From contig JALIRH010000002.1 in the NCBI GenBank assembly GCA_023055505.1, positions 52,885,233 through 52,949,232 of the forward strand: a DNA stretch of 64,000 nt. Reading direction: 5' to 3'. This DNA comes from Callipepla californica brunnescens. Lineage: Eukaryota > Chordata > Aves > Galliformes > Odontophoridae. Every line of letters starts with the position of its first letter. The first letter of the stretch is position 1. A model generated the notes under the pieces. The model saw only the letters and a program-made list of their open reading frames with translations, was not told the origin of the DNA and made no database searches. Shown here piece after piece: positions 35,390 to 47,930 of the stretch. A program made the translations under genes and the position numbers.

Positions 35390-36132
35390 AACCCTTGATT
35401 CATGAAAACATCACTTAGTGTTTCATCCTGAAAGCAGCATGACACTTCTCTACATATGGTTTAGCAATAACTGACAGAGATTTCATTTTACAGTCTGGGT
35501 TACTATGTACTATACCTTAAAAACCCACCTTGCACTCACAGAGAATCAACTGTATGAATGGGCTTCTGGCAGGCAAAAATAAAAATAACAGTTGAACAGT
35601 TGAACAGCATGTAATACTTTTCTGCAGTAAACATGTTGCTAGCACATGCATGATCCACACAGCTGCAGTTGGTGTGAGTTCAGGTAATGTAAAATCAGAT
35701 TTTGAGTTGGTTCCAATCACAGAAGCAACCTGTTCCCCCTCCTTCATCCTTCCAGGTCTCTCAGCATTGCAAACAGCCAAACACTCCTGTCACATCAGCA
35801 ACTGCTTTGGTGCCAGGGGAAATGGAATCTCTTTTTTTTTCTGTCTTCTCATTTCTACAGCTGTTCCCCAACTCAGTATTCTTCCATTTGCTATGTTGTG
35901 ACTTCTCAATGGAATTCTGTGGCATTCCCACAAGAATTCTCAGAATTTTTCACACTGTCTTTGGCTTGTTTTGCTTGTAATGCTTCAGAGCAAATCATCA
36001 GTGGTCAGTAGTTCACCTTCTCTGCTATTTCTTCCAAGTTTGCTGTAACAGCCCTGATTTTACACATCTCTACTACCTATTTGCAGAATAAACAGTACTG
36101 AACTTTTTAACCGCTTGTTTTAAAAGAACCAA
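35386..36132. other. Non-genic DNA
   Basis: Two overlapping 83- and 92-codon plus frames cover 35650-35980, but neither has recognisable features. No repeat family seen. Confidence 0.5.
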
Positions 36133-36510
36133 TTCATAGAATCATAGAATGATTTTGATTTTGATTGGAAGGGACCTTTAAGATCATCCATTTCCAATCT
36201 CTCTGCTATAGGGAGGGATATCTGTCACTAGGACAGGTTGCTCAAAGCCCCATTGAATGTCTCCAGGGAGGGGGCATTCAGAGCTTCTGTGGGCAACCTG
36301 TTCCAGTGTCTCACCACTCTCACAGTAAAGAATTTCTTCTTGATACCTGATCTAAATCTATCCTTTTCCACTTCATAGCAATTTCTCCTCTTCCTGTCAC
36401 TACATGCCCTTATATAAAGTCCTTCCCCATCTTTTGTAGGCCCCCTTCAGGTACTGGAAGGCTGCTTTAAGGTCTCCTTGGAGCCTTCTTTTCTCCAGTT
36501 GCTGGTCTAT
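36133..36510 (-). mobile_element. CR1 LINE 3' fragment
   Basis: Begins TCATAGAATCATAGAATG, then TTTTGATTTTGATTGGAAGG (a small local duplication of TTTTGA), GGGACCTTTAAGATCATCC, GGGCAACCTGTTCCAGTGTC and TACTGGAAGGCTGCTTTAAG. It is 5'-truncated near 36510. The open 61-codon plus frame is antisense and not a gene. Confidence 0.9.
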
Positions 36511-38329
36511 GGGATGAATTTCTCTTTTCTTTACCTTCTGTTATATCTTCTTAAGAAAAAAGGCAGATACGATACAGTTTCAAGTTGTGGAACACTGCAC
36601 ACACACTGACATAATAACTACATTTTGTTCCCAGTTCCTTCCCATGAAAATTCAGATTTTTTTCTTTTTATTTATTTAATTCTTAAAACTGTGTATTTTC
36701 TGAAGATTTTCCCAGTCACTTCAAGATCTCCTTCCTGAGAAAATAAGCCTCCTTGGTGTCCATACTTATGTGTGAAGAACTGGTATAGTTTTTCCCTGTG
36801 TGCACCAGATTGCATTCCTGTTGGCTGAAACTTCAGCATATGATACAGGAATCTGAGTATTATTCCCGAGGTCTTGCAGTAAATTTTAACACCTTCCTGT
36901 TATTAATCAACATCATAAAATTTAACAACTTTGCCTATTCACCTGATTTTCATTATTTTGAATTTACTCAATAGATCAAAATAATGGATATGTCTTGATA
37001 TACCCTTGCTAAATATATCTAATGAACTGGTATAAAGTTTGTGACTAATTCAGCTAGTAGTTAAATTAGAAATAGATAAATATAGATTAGAATTTAGCCA
37101 GGGTTTAAGATTAAAAGGCAAGTAACAAAAATTGTGGGCAATTTATCATTAAATAACTTACTAAGGCTATTCATGAATTCTTTCCAACACTAAAAATTTT
37201 TACATTAAGTGTGGAAGGTGATTAATTTGGGGGAAGTTGTTTTTTTTAAGAGTTATATTCTGTTTCAAATAATAATAATTCCTAGACACCACATTAATCG
37301 AAAGTCAGACCTCATCTTTCAGTGAAAAGCATGCTTGCTGTTTCTACAAAGGCAGTTTCCATAACATGTATAAAGGGAATATTACCACAATAGCTTGCAA
37401 ATAGCCATGGTAAAAGGTATGTAGAAAATTATTTTTACTAATTATATGCTGCAATTTACAATAACGAACCTGTAAATGCAGAAATCTAGTACAAATTCTG
37501 GCAGCAAAATATTCTCCGGCAGTTCTTCCCTCAGTGAGGTACTACAGGGAGGTTGATGCTTGTATACTCTGTGACTAGGCAGAGGTACTGAAGTGAAGAA
37601 GACACTGGACCAGGCAGAGATAGCTGGTGCTCCTGCACCTCCAGCCCTTTTTCAATCCAGGACTGAGTGTGCTCTGCTGATGCAACAGAATCACACATGC
37701 AGGCTTGGTCGAAGAAACTTGTGCTCACAAAGACTGGATTAGACAAAATGCAAGTCCGAAACAGAATGCAGAATCACACCTTTATTATTTTTAATCTGTT
37801 TGCTGTTTCACTGTCTAACATAAACCTAAATATCCTTTCTTCTTGGAAAGTTCAAAATGTAAAATATTGATAACGGAAAATGAATCAGGGAGAAGGAATC
37901 TCATTACAGGTTAGACACGTTCCTAAGTAACTGAAAAACTGCATTAAACAGTCCAAACAGAAAAATAATCTGACAAGTATTTTCTAGAGGACAAAAAATG
38001 ATTTTAGTTATATGTTTAAAGGATTTTTCCTCCCAAGTGTCTTCCGTTCTCTCCTCGTCTTTCTGCCTCTATAAATACATTTTGTAGTAAAATAATTTAG
38101 TTTAACTTTATGCTGGCATTATCATTTATTTGACACTCAGATCCAGACCTTCAAAAAGGTGAACAAAATACTGATGATAAAAACTCAAGAATTATGTGAA
38201 AGCTAAAAATGATAAAAAAAAATTAAAGTTCTTCTTAGAGTACTATCTTCTTTTTCTTATCTGGCATCTCATCCTTCCTTTTTGCTCATTCACTCATCAG
38301 GATTTATATTTATTATCTGTTGCTATCTA
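36511..38329. other. Non-genic AT-rich DNA
   Basis: A 71-codon minus frame (37531-37746) is embedded in a slightly richer stretch at 37510-37760, but I recognise no domain. No repeat family seen. Confidence 0.45.
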
Positions 38330-38425
38330 GCTTAGATTGCAAGATCCTTAGGGCAAGGACCTTGTCTTCTTACATGTCTGTAATGTGCCATGAATACCTC
38401 TAGCACTAAACAAATAATAAGCTCT
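38330..38425 (+). repeat. Possible ancient amniote repeat tail (L2/MIR-like)
   Basis: The run TTAGATTGCAAGATCCTTAG followed by GGGCAAGGACCTTGTCTTCT, a TGTAATG block, CTCTAGCACTAAACAAATAA and TAAGC resembles the 'AGATTGTAAGCTCCTTGGGGCAGG ... CCTAGCAC ... ACAAATAATA' tail shared by old LINE/SINE families in reptiles and mammals. If right, it long predates the CR1 and LTR copies here. The match is by eye and from memory. Confidence 0.45.
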
Positions 38426-38652
38426 GCAGACTCAGTTTAGTATCCATTTCAATTTGTGGTGAAGGCTCACCATCTCTTCGAAGTGAGAGGTTCATTTCTT
38501 TCTCTTAATGGTCGATGCTGGACAAGCATAAAGATAAATCCATATTTTTCTGACCTCTGCTGCAGCAAACTTACTCATTACAGTTCCTGCTGACAGTGAC
38601 CCCAGGCTAGCCTAGTCAAATCCAAATCTTGGCAGTTAACATTTTCTTGCAG

Positions 38653-38826
38653 TCGAAATTCACTGCACAGATTTCTTTAGATAGCCCTGTTGGATCTTTG
38701 TGGTCGTCTGGTACTAACATAGTTTTAAGTTTGAATAACCAGAAGATCTCCTTCCAGCAATCTCTGATAGCCCATAAAGAATCTAGAAAGCACTCTTCAG
38801 AGGATAAAATGAAAACTGACATTTGA
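38653..38826 (+). other. Weak terminal-exon candidate
   Basis: A good acceptor-like site, TTAACATTTTCTTGCAG (to 38652), is followed by 57 open codons and a TGA. The text begins SKFTAQISLDSPVGSLWSSG and ends KHSSEDKMKTDI. Its composition is protein-like and not simple repeat, but I do not recognise it and see no nearby partner exon or poly(A) signal that settles it. Chance is a realistic explanation. Confidence 0.15.
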
Positions 38827-40945
38827 AGTCACTCACTAAAATGACTAAGAGTCATTTACATAGGGAGATTAAAAACAAAACAAGAAGCAAACAAACTAAA
38901 AAAAGAGCTAATATAAATAATAAGAAGAATTATAAACAGCTTTCCAGATCATTTAGAAAATGTTTCATTTATTTAACATCTACTTTCCCGTTTCTAGGAA
39001 ATACATAAAACAAGTAAAGTAGCTGGAAAAGGGCATTGCGCTGTTTACCTTACTTGGAAAACAACTCTCACTGTATGAGACATTTCTTTTGTTTTGATCA
39101 ACATATTCTCTTATTTCTCCAGAAACAGAATATAAAGCATGCTGAGTAACGGTGATATCTTCAAGCAAAACAAATTACTTCTCACTAGAATGCCCTGAAC
39201 CCCTTGACATTTGGATGTGTGACAGGATGGTGGCAGGGAGGGGAGAAGGGGGATTTCAGTTTCTCTAGCTAAAATTGACTGTGTCACATTGGAGTCAGTT
39301 TGATGTGGCAGTTCTTTCAAGCTCCTACAAAAGAGGCTGCACTACCTCGGTTGTCACGATGATGCATGTAGGATGTTTTCACCCACAAGGTCTAGACTTA
39401 CATCTATTACAGCCACAGTCCGAAGCTGAAGGCTGATGAAAACTTCAGTTCCAGTCTGCTCCTTACTTTTCATGCTGAGTGGAATGTTGCAGTCTTTCCT
39501 CAAGCAATATTCACAGGAAATATGGTGGAATTACTGATCTTCAATGTTTTGAATCCAACATTTACCATTTTTTACTCCTTTTCCACACCTGAACAAGTAT
39601 GCTTTTGGAAGGCACTAGGAAGGATGAGTGACCTGACTGCTGTTACAAATTTCTAGATACTCTCTTGCTCAAAGATAAATGTTTGGTAAGTATATATATC
39701 TCTCCACATGCAAACCTGCTAGGAACTGGTACAAAGTCAAGCTAAAAAACAGCAAGTACATGATAGAAAATACTTATCTGGTAGATATACAGCTTTTCTT
39801 CTTCACTCAGGTGAATCATCATTGCAGTTTACCTTTAAAAATTTCCATGCATTAACATTACAGGTCCTTTTGATAAAGCTGGGGTGAAACCATTTGCCAG
39901 TATTTAAGAAATATCACAAAAGCTATTTGGTAAAGCACTCTTCACAGACTCTATAATAGAAGACTTTTATATATTTATACGTTTAAGGATTTTATAAGGT
40001 ATAACAAAAATATCTATCACACAGTCAGTAAAGTGAAAAGTACGCATAAATTATTCAGAGTGGCAGGCATTAATGAATACATTCCTGTCTGTCACTGCTG
40101 AGGAATGTGGAAGTAGGAGACTCTTTTAAATCCACAGGTCTCCCGGGGAAAGTGTGTTCAATAAGTTACTAAGCTACAGCAATTTATTATTTTGGAAACT
40201 ACTTTATGAAATGGCAATATTAAATTATTCGATCGATACTGCCAACTTAGTTTATGTTGTGAATGGGCTGATTATATAAAAGTACTCAACGATCCATTTA
40301 TCACATTGCTTGCCACTTGATACATGACAGCTGTCATTACCAGCACATTATTTTCCTTTTGCTTTAAGGGCAATAATTAATACATTATTGTGATGAATCA
40401 ACAGCAGTCAGTATGTAAATGTTTAATGAAAAATTTAAAAACCAGATATGTACGTGTTTGTTAATGACATCCTATTATTTTCTTAAGCCATTGTGAGTTA
40501 ACATTCAGAAAGAGAACAACTACATTATGGGACTCAGTGAATAATTAATTGAGATCAACATCTTTTTCTTAAAAACACTTGAAATATAAAATGCTATTTC
40601 CAGATGTTGAAAGCGTGTTACATATCTCCCAGTGTTATGATGGTTCCCAAAGATTAAATGCAGCAGACAGATGATTGGAGATGTATCTTGGAAGATTTAC
40701 ACCAGTAATATGGATAATTCATACCATGATTAATATATTCCATTAACTTTCCAAGTAGGGATGATGTTCTTTCATCAAACAAATTATGAATCCACAGAGG
40801 TCCACCAGGTTTAAAAAAGAAGCACAGAGCTCTTGTGAAGGTCTGTTTACCTACTGACACTGTTTCAACTCACAGTTGAGTTTCTCAGTGAGGCCTTAGA
40901 AGTGTTTGGACAGCTGCTTTCCCTTCTTCAGTAATTCTAAGTAAC
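38827..40945. other. Non-genic DNA, part possibly regulatory
   Basis: The stretch 40100-40560 is repeat-free and includes TAATTAAT-type sites and the palindrome at 40324-40337. No coding region recognised. Confidence 0.45.
40324..40337. promoter_or_regulatory. Perfect palindrome ATGACAGCTGTCAT
   Basis: A 14 bp perfect palindrome containing TGACAGCTGTCA, the known dimeric recognition sequence of TALE homeodomain proteins (TGIF and MEIS types), with a central E-box CAGCTG. It sits in repeat-free sequence near TAAT-rich sites. Function is inference. Confidence 0.35.
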
Positions 40946-41002
40946 ATATATGAAATATATATGTGTGCATGTAATATAACTATATAAATGCATATATATA
41001 GT
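40946..41002 (+). repeat. AT-rich imperfect (TA)n tract
   Basis: ATATATGAAATATATATG, then TGTGCATGTAATATAAC and ATATATAG. Imperfect simple sequence. Confidence 0.75.
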
Positions 41003-41429
41003 TAAAAAATTTCAGGCCTCATAAGAATTTGTTTGAAATCACAAGTCTTATTTTCTCCCATGCATCCCTCCTTCTGCTTACCCTAAAAATAAAGAGAATA
41101 CTTCTTCTGTTACCAGAAAACTCCAAAAGAAGCACACATAGAACTAGAAAATAAAAAAGAGAAGAAAAAAAAATAAGAGAGAGAGATAGAGGAAAATACA
41201 GATAGTATATAGTTTTGGTAACTGTACTGCAACCAAACTGTTAGACTTTTTTACATTTCTGTGTTAATTTTATACTTGTAACTATTTTTGGTGAAATGGT
41301 CTATGAGTTGTTCAGGATCCATGGTTGCTTGACTCCCTTGCCACTGTACTCCTCGGTGTTTGCGTTATCTTGTGCCACTTTAAAGAGATATCACTGTATA
41401 TCTATGGTAAAAAAAAAAAACAAAAACCA

Positions 41430-42232
41430 AGATTGGCTAGGCAGACAAAATGGGAATAGCTGGGCTGAGGCCAATGGGATGATGTTCAAAAGACCAAGTG
41501 CCAGCTCCTTCACTTTGGCCAAAACAATCTCAGGGAAGTCTACACATTCTTGGCAGAATGGCTGGAAGACTGTGTAGAGGAAATGGACCTGGGGGTACTG
41601 GTTGACGTGTGGCTGAACATGAGCCAGCAGTGTTCCCAGGTGGCCAAGGTCATTGGCATCCTGTCTGGTTTCAGAAAAGTGTTGCCAGCAGGAGCAGAGA
41701 CTTAAACATCTTTCTTTACTCAGCACTGGTGAGGCTGCTCTTAGAGCACTGTGATCAGTTTTGAGCCCCTCACTATAAGGCATTGAAGCCCTGGATCATG
41801 TTCAGAAAAGGGCAATGAAGCTGATGAGGGCTCTGGAGCACGTCTTACAAGAAACAGCTGAGGGAACTGTGATTATTTTGTCTGGAGGTGGACCTTTTTG
41901 CTTTCTGCCACTACTTGAAGGGAAGTTGTGTCAATGTGAGGGTCAGCTTCTCCCACATAACTAGCAATAGGACTAAGGGGAATGGCCTCAAGCTGCATCA
42001 GGGGAAATTCAGGTTAGACGTTAGGAAATAATTCTTCTCTGAGGAAATGATCAGACACTGGAACAGGCTGCCCAGGGAAGTGGTGAAGTCACCATCCCAG
42101 GAGGTTTTCAATAAATACTTAGATGTTGTAGTGAGTGTTAGGGTTTACTGGGAAATATCGGTGATCGGGGGATGGTTGGACTGGATGTTCTTGAAGGTAT
42201 TTTCCAATTGTTTTGATTCTATGATTCTATAT
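41430..42232 (+). mobile_element. CR1 LINE, 800 bp, plus strand
   Basis: Runs in sense orientation from ORF2 (near the GGACCTGGGGGTACTGGTTG block, 41585, family text DLGVLVD), through CATGAGCCAGCAGTGT (MSQQC), GAGCACTGTGATCAG, ATCAGACACTGGAACAGGCT near 42050 (RHWNRLPREVV, still readable), to GATTCTATGATTCTATA at the 3' end. Several frameshifts and stops. 5'-truncated at about 41430. Confidence 0.9.
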
Positions 42233-44169
42233 AGTTTAATCCTACTTTCTTGTAGTACTTTGCTTTGTCATGACACCTACAGGAAAGGTGATTTCAGTTG
42301 CAAATGGTTTTAGATCACAGCTGGTAATTTATTACAGTAGAGAAAACAAAGAATGTCTAAAGTATTCAGATTATTGCTTCAAATGAGCCAAAGAGAATAT
42401 TAAGAGGAGTTTCTCACCATTTGGTAACTTATTATAAAGCAGTGATCAAAGTGACACAAGTCAAACATTACTACCATCTCAGTATTCAGAATTTATAAGT
42501 ACAGAATGATCTAAACAAAATCCCAAATAAAAGCACCTCAAACATTTGGGATTATTCGCATCTAGAATACTTGTCTTGAGAGTAGTAAATTTATTCTTAA
42601 GAGACTGCTATTAGCCACAGAAGCAACGTTTTCAGCTAATGCATAATATATGCTACAGGAATCCAGAAAGCTATTCTGAGTATAAGAGAACCTAACAAGC
42701 ACCCAACTTCCCACTCAACTAGAAAAGAGCAAAGAGAGAGGATGTATGAATAATTAAAAAGAAAATGCTTGTGGAGTAAGCAGTTATATTATATTTTATA
42801 ATGAATCTGAAGTTTGTAATCATATTAAAATGATTTTAAAATGTATAAAACATCTACATTGAATTACCACATTATTTCTAACTACTTCTGTTGCTTTTTT
42901 CAGCCAGAATTGTTCCAACACATTAACTTATGGTTTTTATATTACTTTTTAAAGAAAGAAATCAATAAAATGATAGCTAAAAAGGAAAACTCTCCAGACA
43001 GCTATATAAACCACTTCCCCGTTTCAATGGTCATTTAAGTTGCATCATATAAAATTTGGCTCATAAATGCTTGGTTGTATTATTTACACAGAGACAGCTT
43101 TCTTGTCTCACAAACTCAAGCATTGGTAATTAAGTGCAGAGAAACATAGAAACCTAAAGGAATTGAAACAAGACACTGAAGTGTTTTGAACAGAGTACAC
43201 AATGAATATTATAGACTAAAAAATAGAATTAAAATCTGTTACTCTGGAGTTGCTGCAGTGACATAACCCCCTAACAAATTCTTTAGACTTCTAATTCTTA
43301 ACTGTGCAACCAAAACTGGACTGTAAACAGTCACAGTAGTGACTAAAGGACTATTCAAAGAAGAAATCTATGCATATGCAGAATTTTTAATAACAAATGT
43401 GCTGCCTGTAAGAACTGTCCAAGAGAAAATCAGCACCTCTTTGTATGTGTCTGCAGTGATCTTTTCATGCTGCAAACAAAAAATGTCTGGGACATTTACC
43501 TGTCATCTTGTAATAGTATAAATAGTAGTAGAATAAATACAAGTCAATGCTAATGCAGTTGTGACAGAATTTTTCAAGAAGTATCATGAAGTGAAAGTGT
43601 AAATTTACAAATTCACTTAAAAAAGGAATGATTATCAGTAAGTCCAAGATAGAATATTACCCTTTTCCCCCAAAGTAAAATTAGTTTCCCTACATCATAG
43701 CTTAACAAATGGGAAACACACTATCACAATATGCACTGACAAAAGTACTCATGTTTACTAATTTGTGTGTGTACAACTTAATTTTATATGGCTTCTCTTT
43801 ATTCACAGGTTAATAAGGCTGTAAAATAGATTCTGACATTAAATAATTAGTTTCCTACTATCCAGAAGCTCAACAACCATTATCCCAGTATAGAATTTTC
43901 CTGTTTACCTAGCACAAGATAAGCTTACAACAGGGTGTTGATTGCAGTTTACTTGGAAAAGAGAATGAAAAGAAAATTTACAGGATAAAATAATTTTAAT
44001 TTGGATTTGAACCATATTTAACTATTGTTTTGAAAGTTCACTGAAATACATTGTCAGGTTTCATTTGCACAACAGAGAATCATTTCTCCATTCTTTAATT
44101 CACATAAGTTTTCCTGAAAAGCTTTATGCACACGAACTCCAAACTATAGTTCGTCTCTCTTCTGGCTCT
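42233..44169. other. Non-genic AT-rich DNA
   Basis: No repeat family or convincing coding region recognised. Short frames only. Confidence 0.5.
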
Positions 44170-44345
44170 TCAGATACACTCTAGTGAAGCACATCCAGAG
44201 GAGGACCACAAAAATGACCCAAATGATGGAAAATCCCCACTACAAGGATGGGCTGAGACAGCTGGGGCTGTTCAGTCTGGAGGAGAGAAGGCTCCAGATT
44301 AAACCTGATAGAATCCTTTAAGTATCTAAAGAAGGGGAAGGGCTC
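44170..44345 (+). mobile_element. CR1 LINE internal scrap
   Basis: Sense-strand CR1 ORF2 piece: GACCACAAAAATGACCCAAA, the CAAGGATGGGCTGAGACAGC block near 44243, then a GGGGCTGTTCAGTCTGGAGG block and GAGAGAAGGCTCCAG. It is missing both the 5' part and the 3' end, so it was later truncated on the right as well. Confidence 0.82.
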
Positions 44346-46709
44346 TTTTGCAGAATGTATTTGTTTTGTTTATGTCATGATTTATTTTATATTTCTGGGG
44401 GAGAGGGGTGGGGATTGTTTAAACGTTTTAAGGCATTTTGTGTGTATGTGTGTGGTTTTTTTATTCGTTTGTGTGGGGTCTTGATCTTGACTAACATCTG
44501 GGCATACAATACCTCTTACATCCCCACAGAAAAACACATATATGGCATTGACTATTTTTTTTCAGCATTTCCTTGTCCTCCACAGAGACTGTCCTCAACT
44601 TTCCAGCATTAGGAAACAGCTGTAGCATGCTCTCACTGTTCCCTGGCATTAGCACTGCATGGAGGGCTTGGGAGTAGAGGTCAATGCAATGCAGCTGCTT
44701 TGTGGTGCCAGACCTCACCTTCTAGAAACCAGGTGGACTGGGAGAGTAGTGCTTTCAAAGGAGACATTTTCACACATTTGTTTTCCCATTTCATTCTGTG
44801 TCCTCTTCTGTGCTGGTTTGTTTTGAAAAGGTTGTACCAAACTTGCTGCAACAATCAGGTGATTCCTCAGCCACAGACTGGGAAAAGCTCTGTTATCTGA
44901 GTTGCAAATGAAGAAAAAAAAAAAAAAAGAACGAAGATAAAGAAATTCCAGGGCTTCATCTGTTGTTTTTTTGTTTGTTTGTTTGTGATGTTATTTATGA
45001 TATCTGCTTCAATTCACTTTCCTTACAAAAATCCACCTCACCTTGCATTTACATGTACAACTTAAATACAAAAATCTCTTAACTAAGCAATCTGTCCATG
45101 ATTTTATGTCAGTATGCAGATTGTTTGAAAATTTGCAATTTTTTACTATTTGCATCTTTAATCAGCCTCTTTTAAAATGGCCGTTTATTTTGTAAACGAT
45201 TATTAAACACTGAAACAGCAACACTTTGTTGAACAAGAACCCAGAGCTGTCTGTGAAATTCTGTTTCCATCTAGAGCAGCAGTGACACCTTTTTGTCATA
45301 GATCATCTAGACACTTACTTTCCAATATTTTGAAGAAGGTTTTGCTGAAAAAGTCACCATTCCTTTGGTGTTTTTCCTTCAAATTTCTTAAAAATAATAC
45401 AGATTGATTAAGTCTCACTTTTGTTACCTGGTAGATGTACTTTACATTGTGGAGATAGAACATATGAATACCTTTCAGAAAGACATATTTTTCTCTGATT
45501 ATAAATGTTTCTCAAGTCCTTATGTAATGTACAAAGATTTATTGCTCATGATTCTCCCATTAATGAGATGTACTATGTAGTGATTTGTACATGTGAGAAG
45601 TTGAAATGGAGCTGGAGGAATGAAAAAAAAATAAACTAAGTTCTTATAACTTTATTACTTTCAAACTTGTTTTCAAGTTTGTTTCTTTCTTTCTTTGCAA
45701 TAGCACCAGGAGTTTCCTAACTTGATGATGCTTAGGATAATTAATCCGATTACGGCACTGATTACTGTCATCTGGATACTAAGATAACTGGCAAAGTAGA
45801 AATAGCTGGGAAAAAAAAATCAGATCCTGTTGCACAAACTCCTTAAGGGTTTCTTGCTCACCTCCATCTTGACCATTAATTATTTTGTCTCTCAGACTCA
45901 CTGAAGTGTGCAACTAAAATACCACTATTGTTAGAATAATGAGAAAGTCACTCTTACGAGGTTAAACTGATTAAAGATTGGTCTTTCTGCTTGTCTTTAA
46001 AACTCTGCAGTTATTCTCTAGTACCATGTCAGAGTTGTATCTCCATTATCTATTAGCGAAACCTAGACAGGTTTTTGAATTATGTGCAATGATATAATAT
46101 CTATATGATATATGATGCCAGTTTGCAAATGGCTCATTTGAGTATTCGCTATCATTATACTGTCCAGTGAAATGTCATGATTGATCCCTAGTTTCTAGGA
46201 GGTAAGACAACGTAAAAATTTACTTTTTCTTTTAATGAGCTACTTTTTATCTTACTTGTCACCATCCCTCAACATGAGAATTATACCAAAATTCAGTACA
46301 ATATGTTAAAATACTTTTTTTCCTGTCCATATAGGATACTTAATACTCAAAATGACGTTTTGTTTACTGCTCAGAACTGTTTATTGAATGCCTAAATTCT
46401 AATTATTAAGTTCCTTCAGAAAGAGACTTGCTGTATTTCTGTCTACTTTCTAGAGTTTCACACAAGCGTAAACCAATGGGATATCTGAACATGCATTTGT
46501 TTCTTACTTCAGTGATCAGTAAATATTGAAAATTAACATTAGTTGACAAGCCTCCTCAGTCAGCAGACACAGAGGGTTAGCTAAGGAATAATAACTGTAA
46601 AATTGTCACTGGTTTGAAAATATTTTGTCATATTACATGACATGGAGTATTTGAACATACTATGTTAACAAATATAAAAGGGACCCTCCAGAGATTTGAA
46701 GTGCATCTA
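44346..46709. other. Non-genic DNA
   Basis: A slightly GC-richer piece at 44490-44760 contains a 75-codon minus frame with no recognised domain. A TTTG tract lies at 44961-44986 and a poly(A) run at about 44911-44926. A GAG|GTGAGC donor-like site on the minus strand at about 45852-45860 has a short open upstream segment but no clear exon. Confidence 0.45.
44961..44986 (+). repeat. (TTTG)n tract
   Basis: Short T-run followed by several TTTG units. Confidence 0.8.
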
Positions 46710-46856
46710 AAGAGAAGAGAAGAGAAGAGAAGAGAAGAGAAGAGAAGAGAAGAGAAGAGAAGAGAAGAGAAGAGAAGAGAAGAGAAGAGAAGAGAAGAGA
46801 AGAGAAGAGAAGAGAAGAGAAGAGAAGAGAAGAGAAGAGAAGAGAAGAGAAGAGAA
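46710..46856 (+). repeat. (GAGAA)n microsatellite, about 29 units
   Basis: Pure pentamer AGAGA array, all purine on the plus strand. It has nearly the same length as the (GGAGA)n array at 33950. The 113- and 84-codon frames over it (REEKR-type and LLFSSLLF-type) are artefacts. Confidence 0.97.
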
Positions 46857-46922
46857 AAAAAGAAAAGAAAAGAAAAGAAAAAAAGAAAAGAAAAAAAGAA
46901 AAGGAAAAGAAAAGAAAACGAA
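46857..46922 (+). repeat. Degenerate AAAAG tract after (GAGAA)n
   Basis: AAAAG and AAAAAAAG units, probably the decayed older edge of the adjoining pentamer array. Confidence 0.85.
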
Positions 46923-47872
46923 AGAATTAGTCCTCCTCCTTTTCACCACAGGGATTCTCATACTAATGGAATTTCAAACTTGGGATCCATGTACTGGACC
47001 TGAGGAAATAGTTTTTCTTCTAAAGATGTGCCAGAAGTAACCAATCCCCAGAGATGTTGACAGAGAACAGGAATAATCATATGTATAAATTGAATGGATT
47101 TAAGTACAGTTCCCTTTGATTATACCATTTCCCCTGATTCAACAGGAGTTTAGGCAGGCAATCCTGGGCATTATTAGGGAAACTGAAAGGAGGTACTTAC
47201 CTCATATGACCATGACATACATATTGCTTTACTCATTAATTTCTCAGCTTTGCTTTTATTATCAGCTTCCGTACTTCATGGAATCTGGTACCTTCATGCC
47301 CTCAAGGCCACAAAAGGCCTCGAGTCATACACAGAAATGAACATGGATATTCTTCATAAATTATACATAGATTGTCTACTCTGACTAACCTATTAAAAAA
47401 AAATCACAAAAGATATTTGAATGAAAGTATATTTTTCCACATAAAGAGAATTTAGTTTACTATATTTGAGTTTGGAATGTTCATTGTTTTCAGAGACTCA
47501 CTCTCACTGCTAGTTTGCCTTTGTTGTATTACTACTTTCTTCTTTTCAAACATTTTGCTATCATCCCACTAAGTCAAGAGGATAAAGCTACTTTCTTTGA
47601 ACTAATATTAGTACCATCCTAGGGAACTGGCTGACAAGAGATACTCTGTCAGAAACAGTCTCTGAAATCCACAGAGTGCCAGAACTTACTCTCTGTTGTT
47701 CACTGTACACAGTCACCACGGGAATAGGAAAGGAAGAACATCCGCCATCCCCTAAATCCATTCTAAAAAGTTGTTCTAGTGTTTCATAACTTGCCTCTGG
47801 AGACCAAGACCAGAATAAAATTATTTCATCAATCATCTCAGATGATCTACGAGCACAGAACATAAAAACAAG

Positions 47873-47930
47873 CAAACAAACAAACAAACAAAAAACAGTA
47901 AATACAAAACCTACAAGCAAACAAACAAAA
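47873..47930 (+). repeat. (CAAA)n tracts
   Basis: Two nearby CAAA arrays separated by about a dozen bases. Confidence 0.85.

Noticed and set aside
44490..44760. 75-codon minus frame in a slightly GC-richer stretch
   Set aside because: No domain, no splice context and no repeat match; composition alone is not evidence.
45830..45930. Minus-strand donor GAG|GTGAGC with a 36-base open segment
   Set aside because: Very short, weak acceptor, and no recognisable protein; not enough to list as a feature.
46662..47003. 113-codon REEKR-type frame and its minus-strand partner
   Set aside because: Both are translations of the (GAGAA)n microsatellite.
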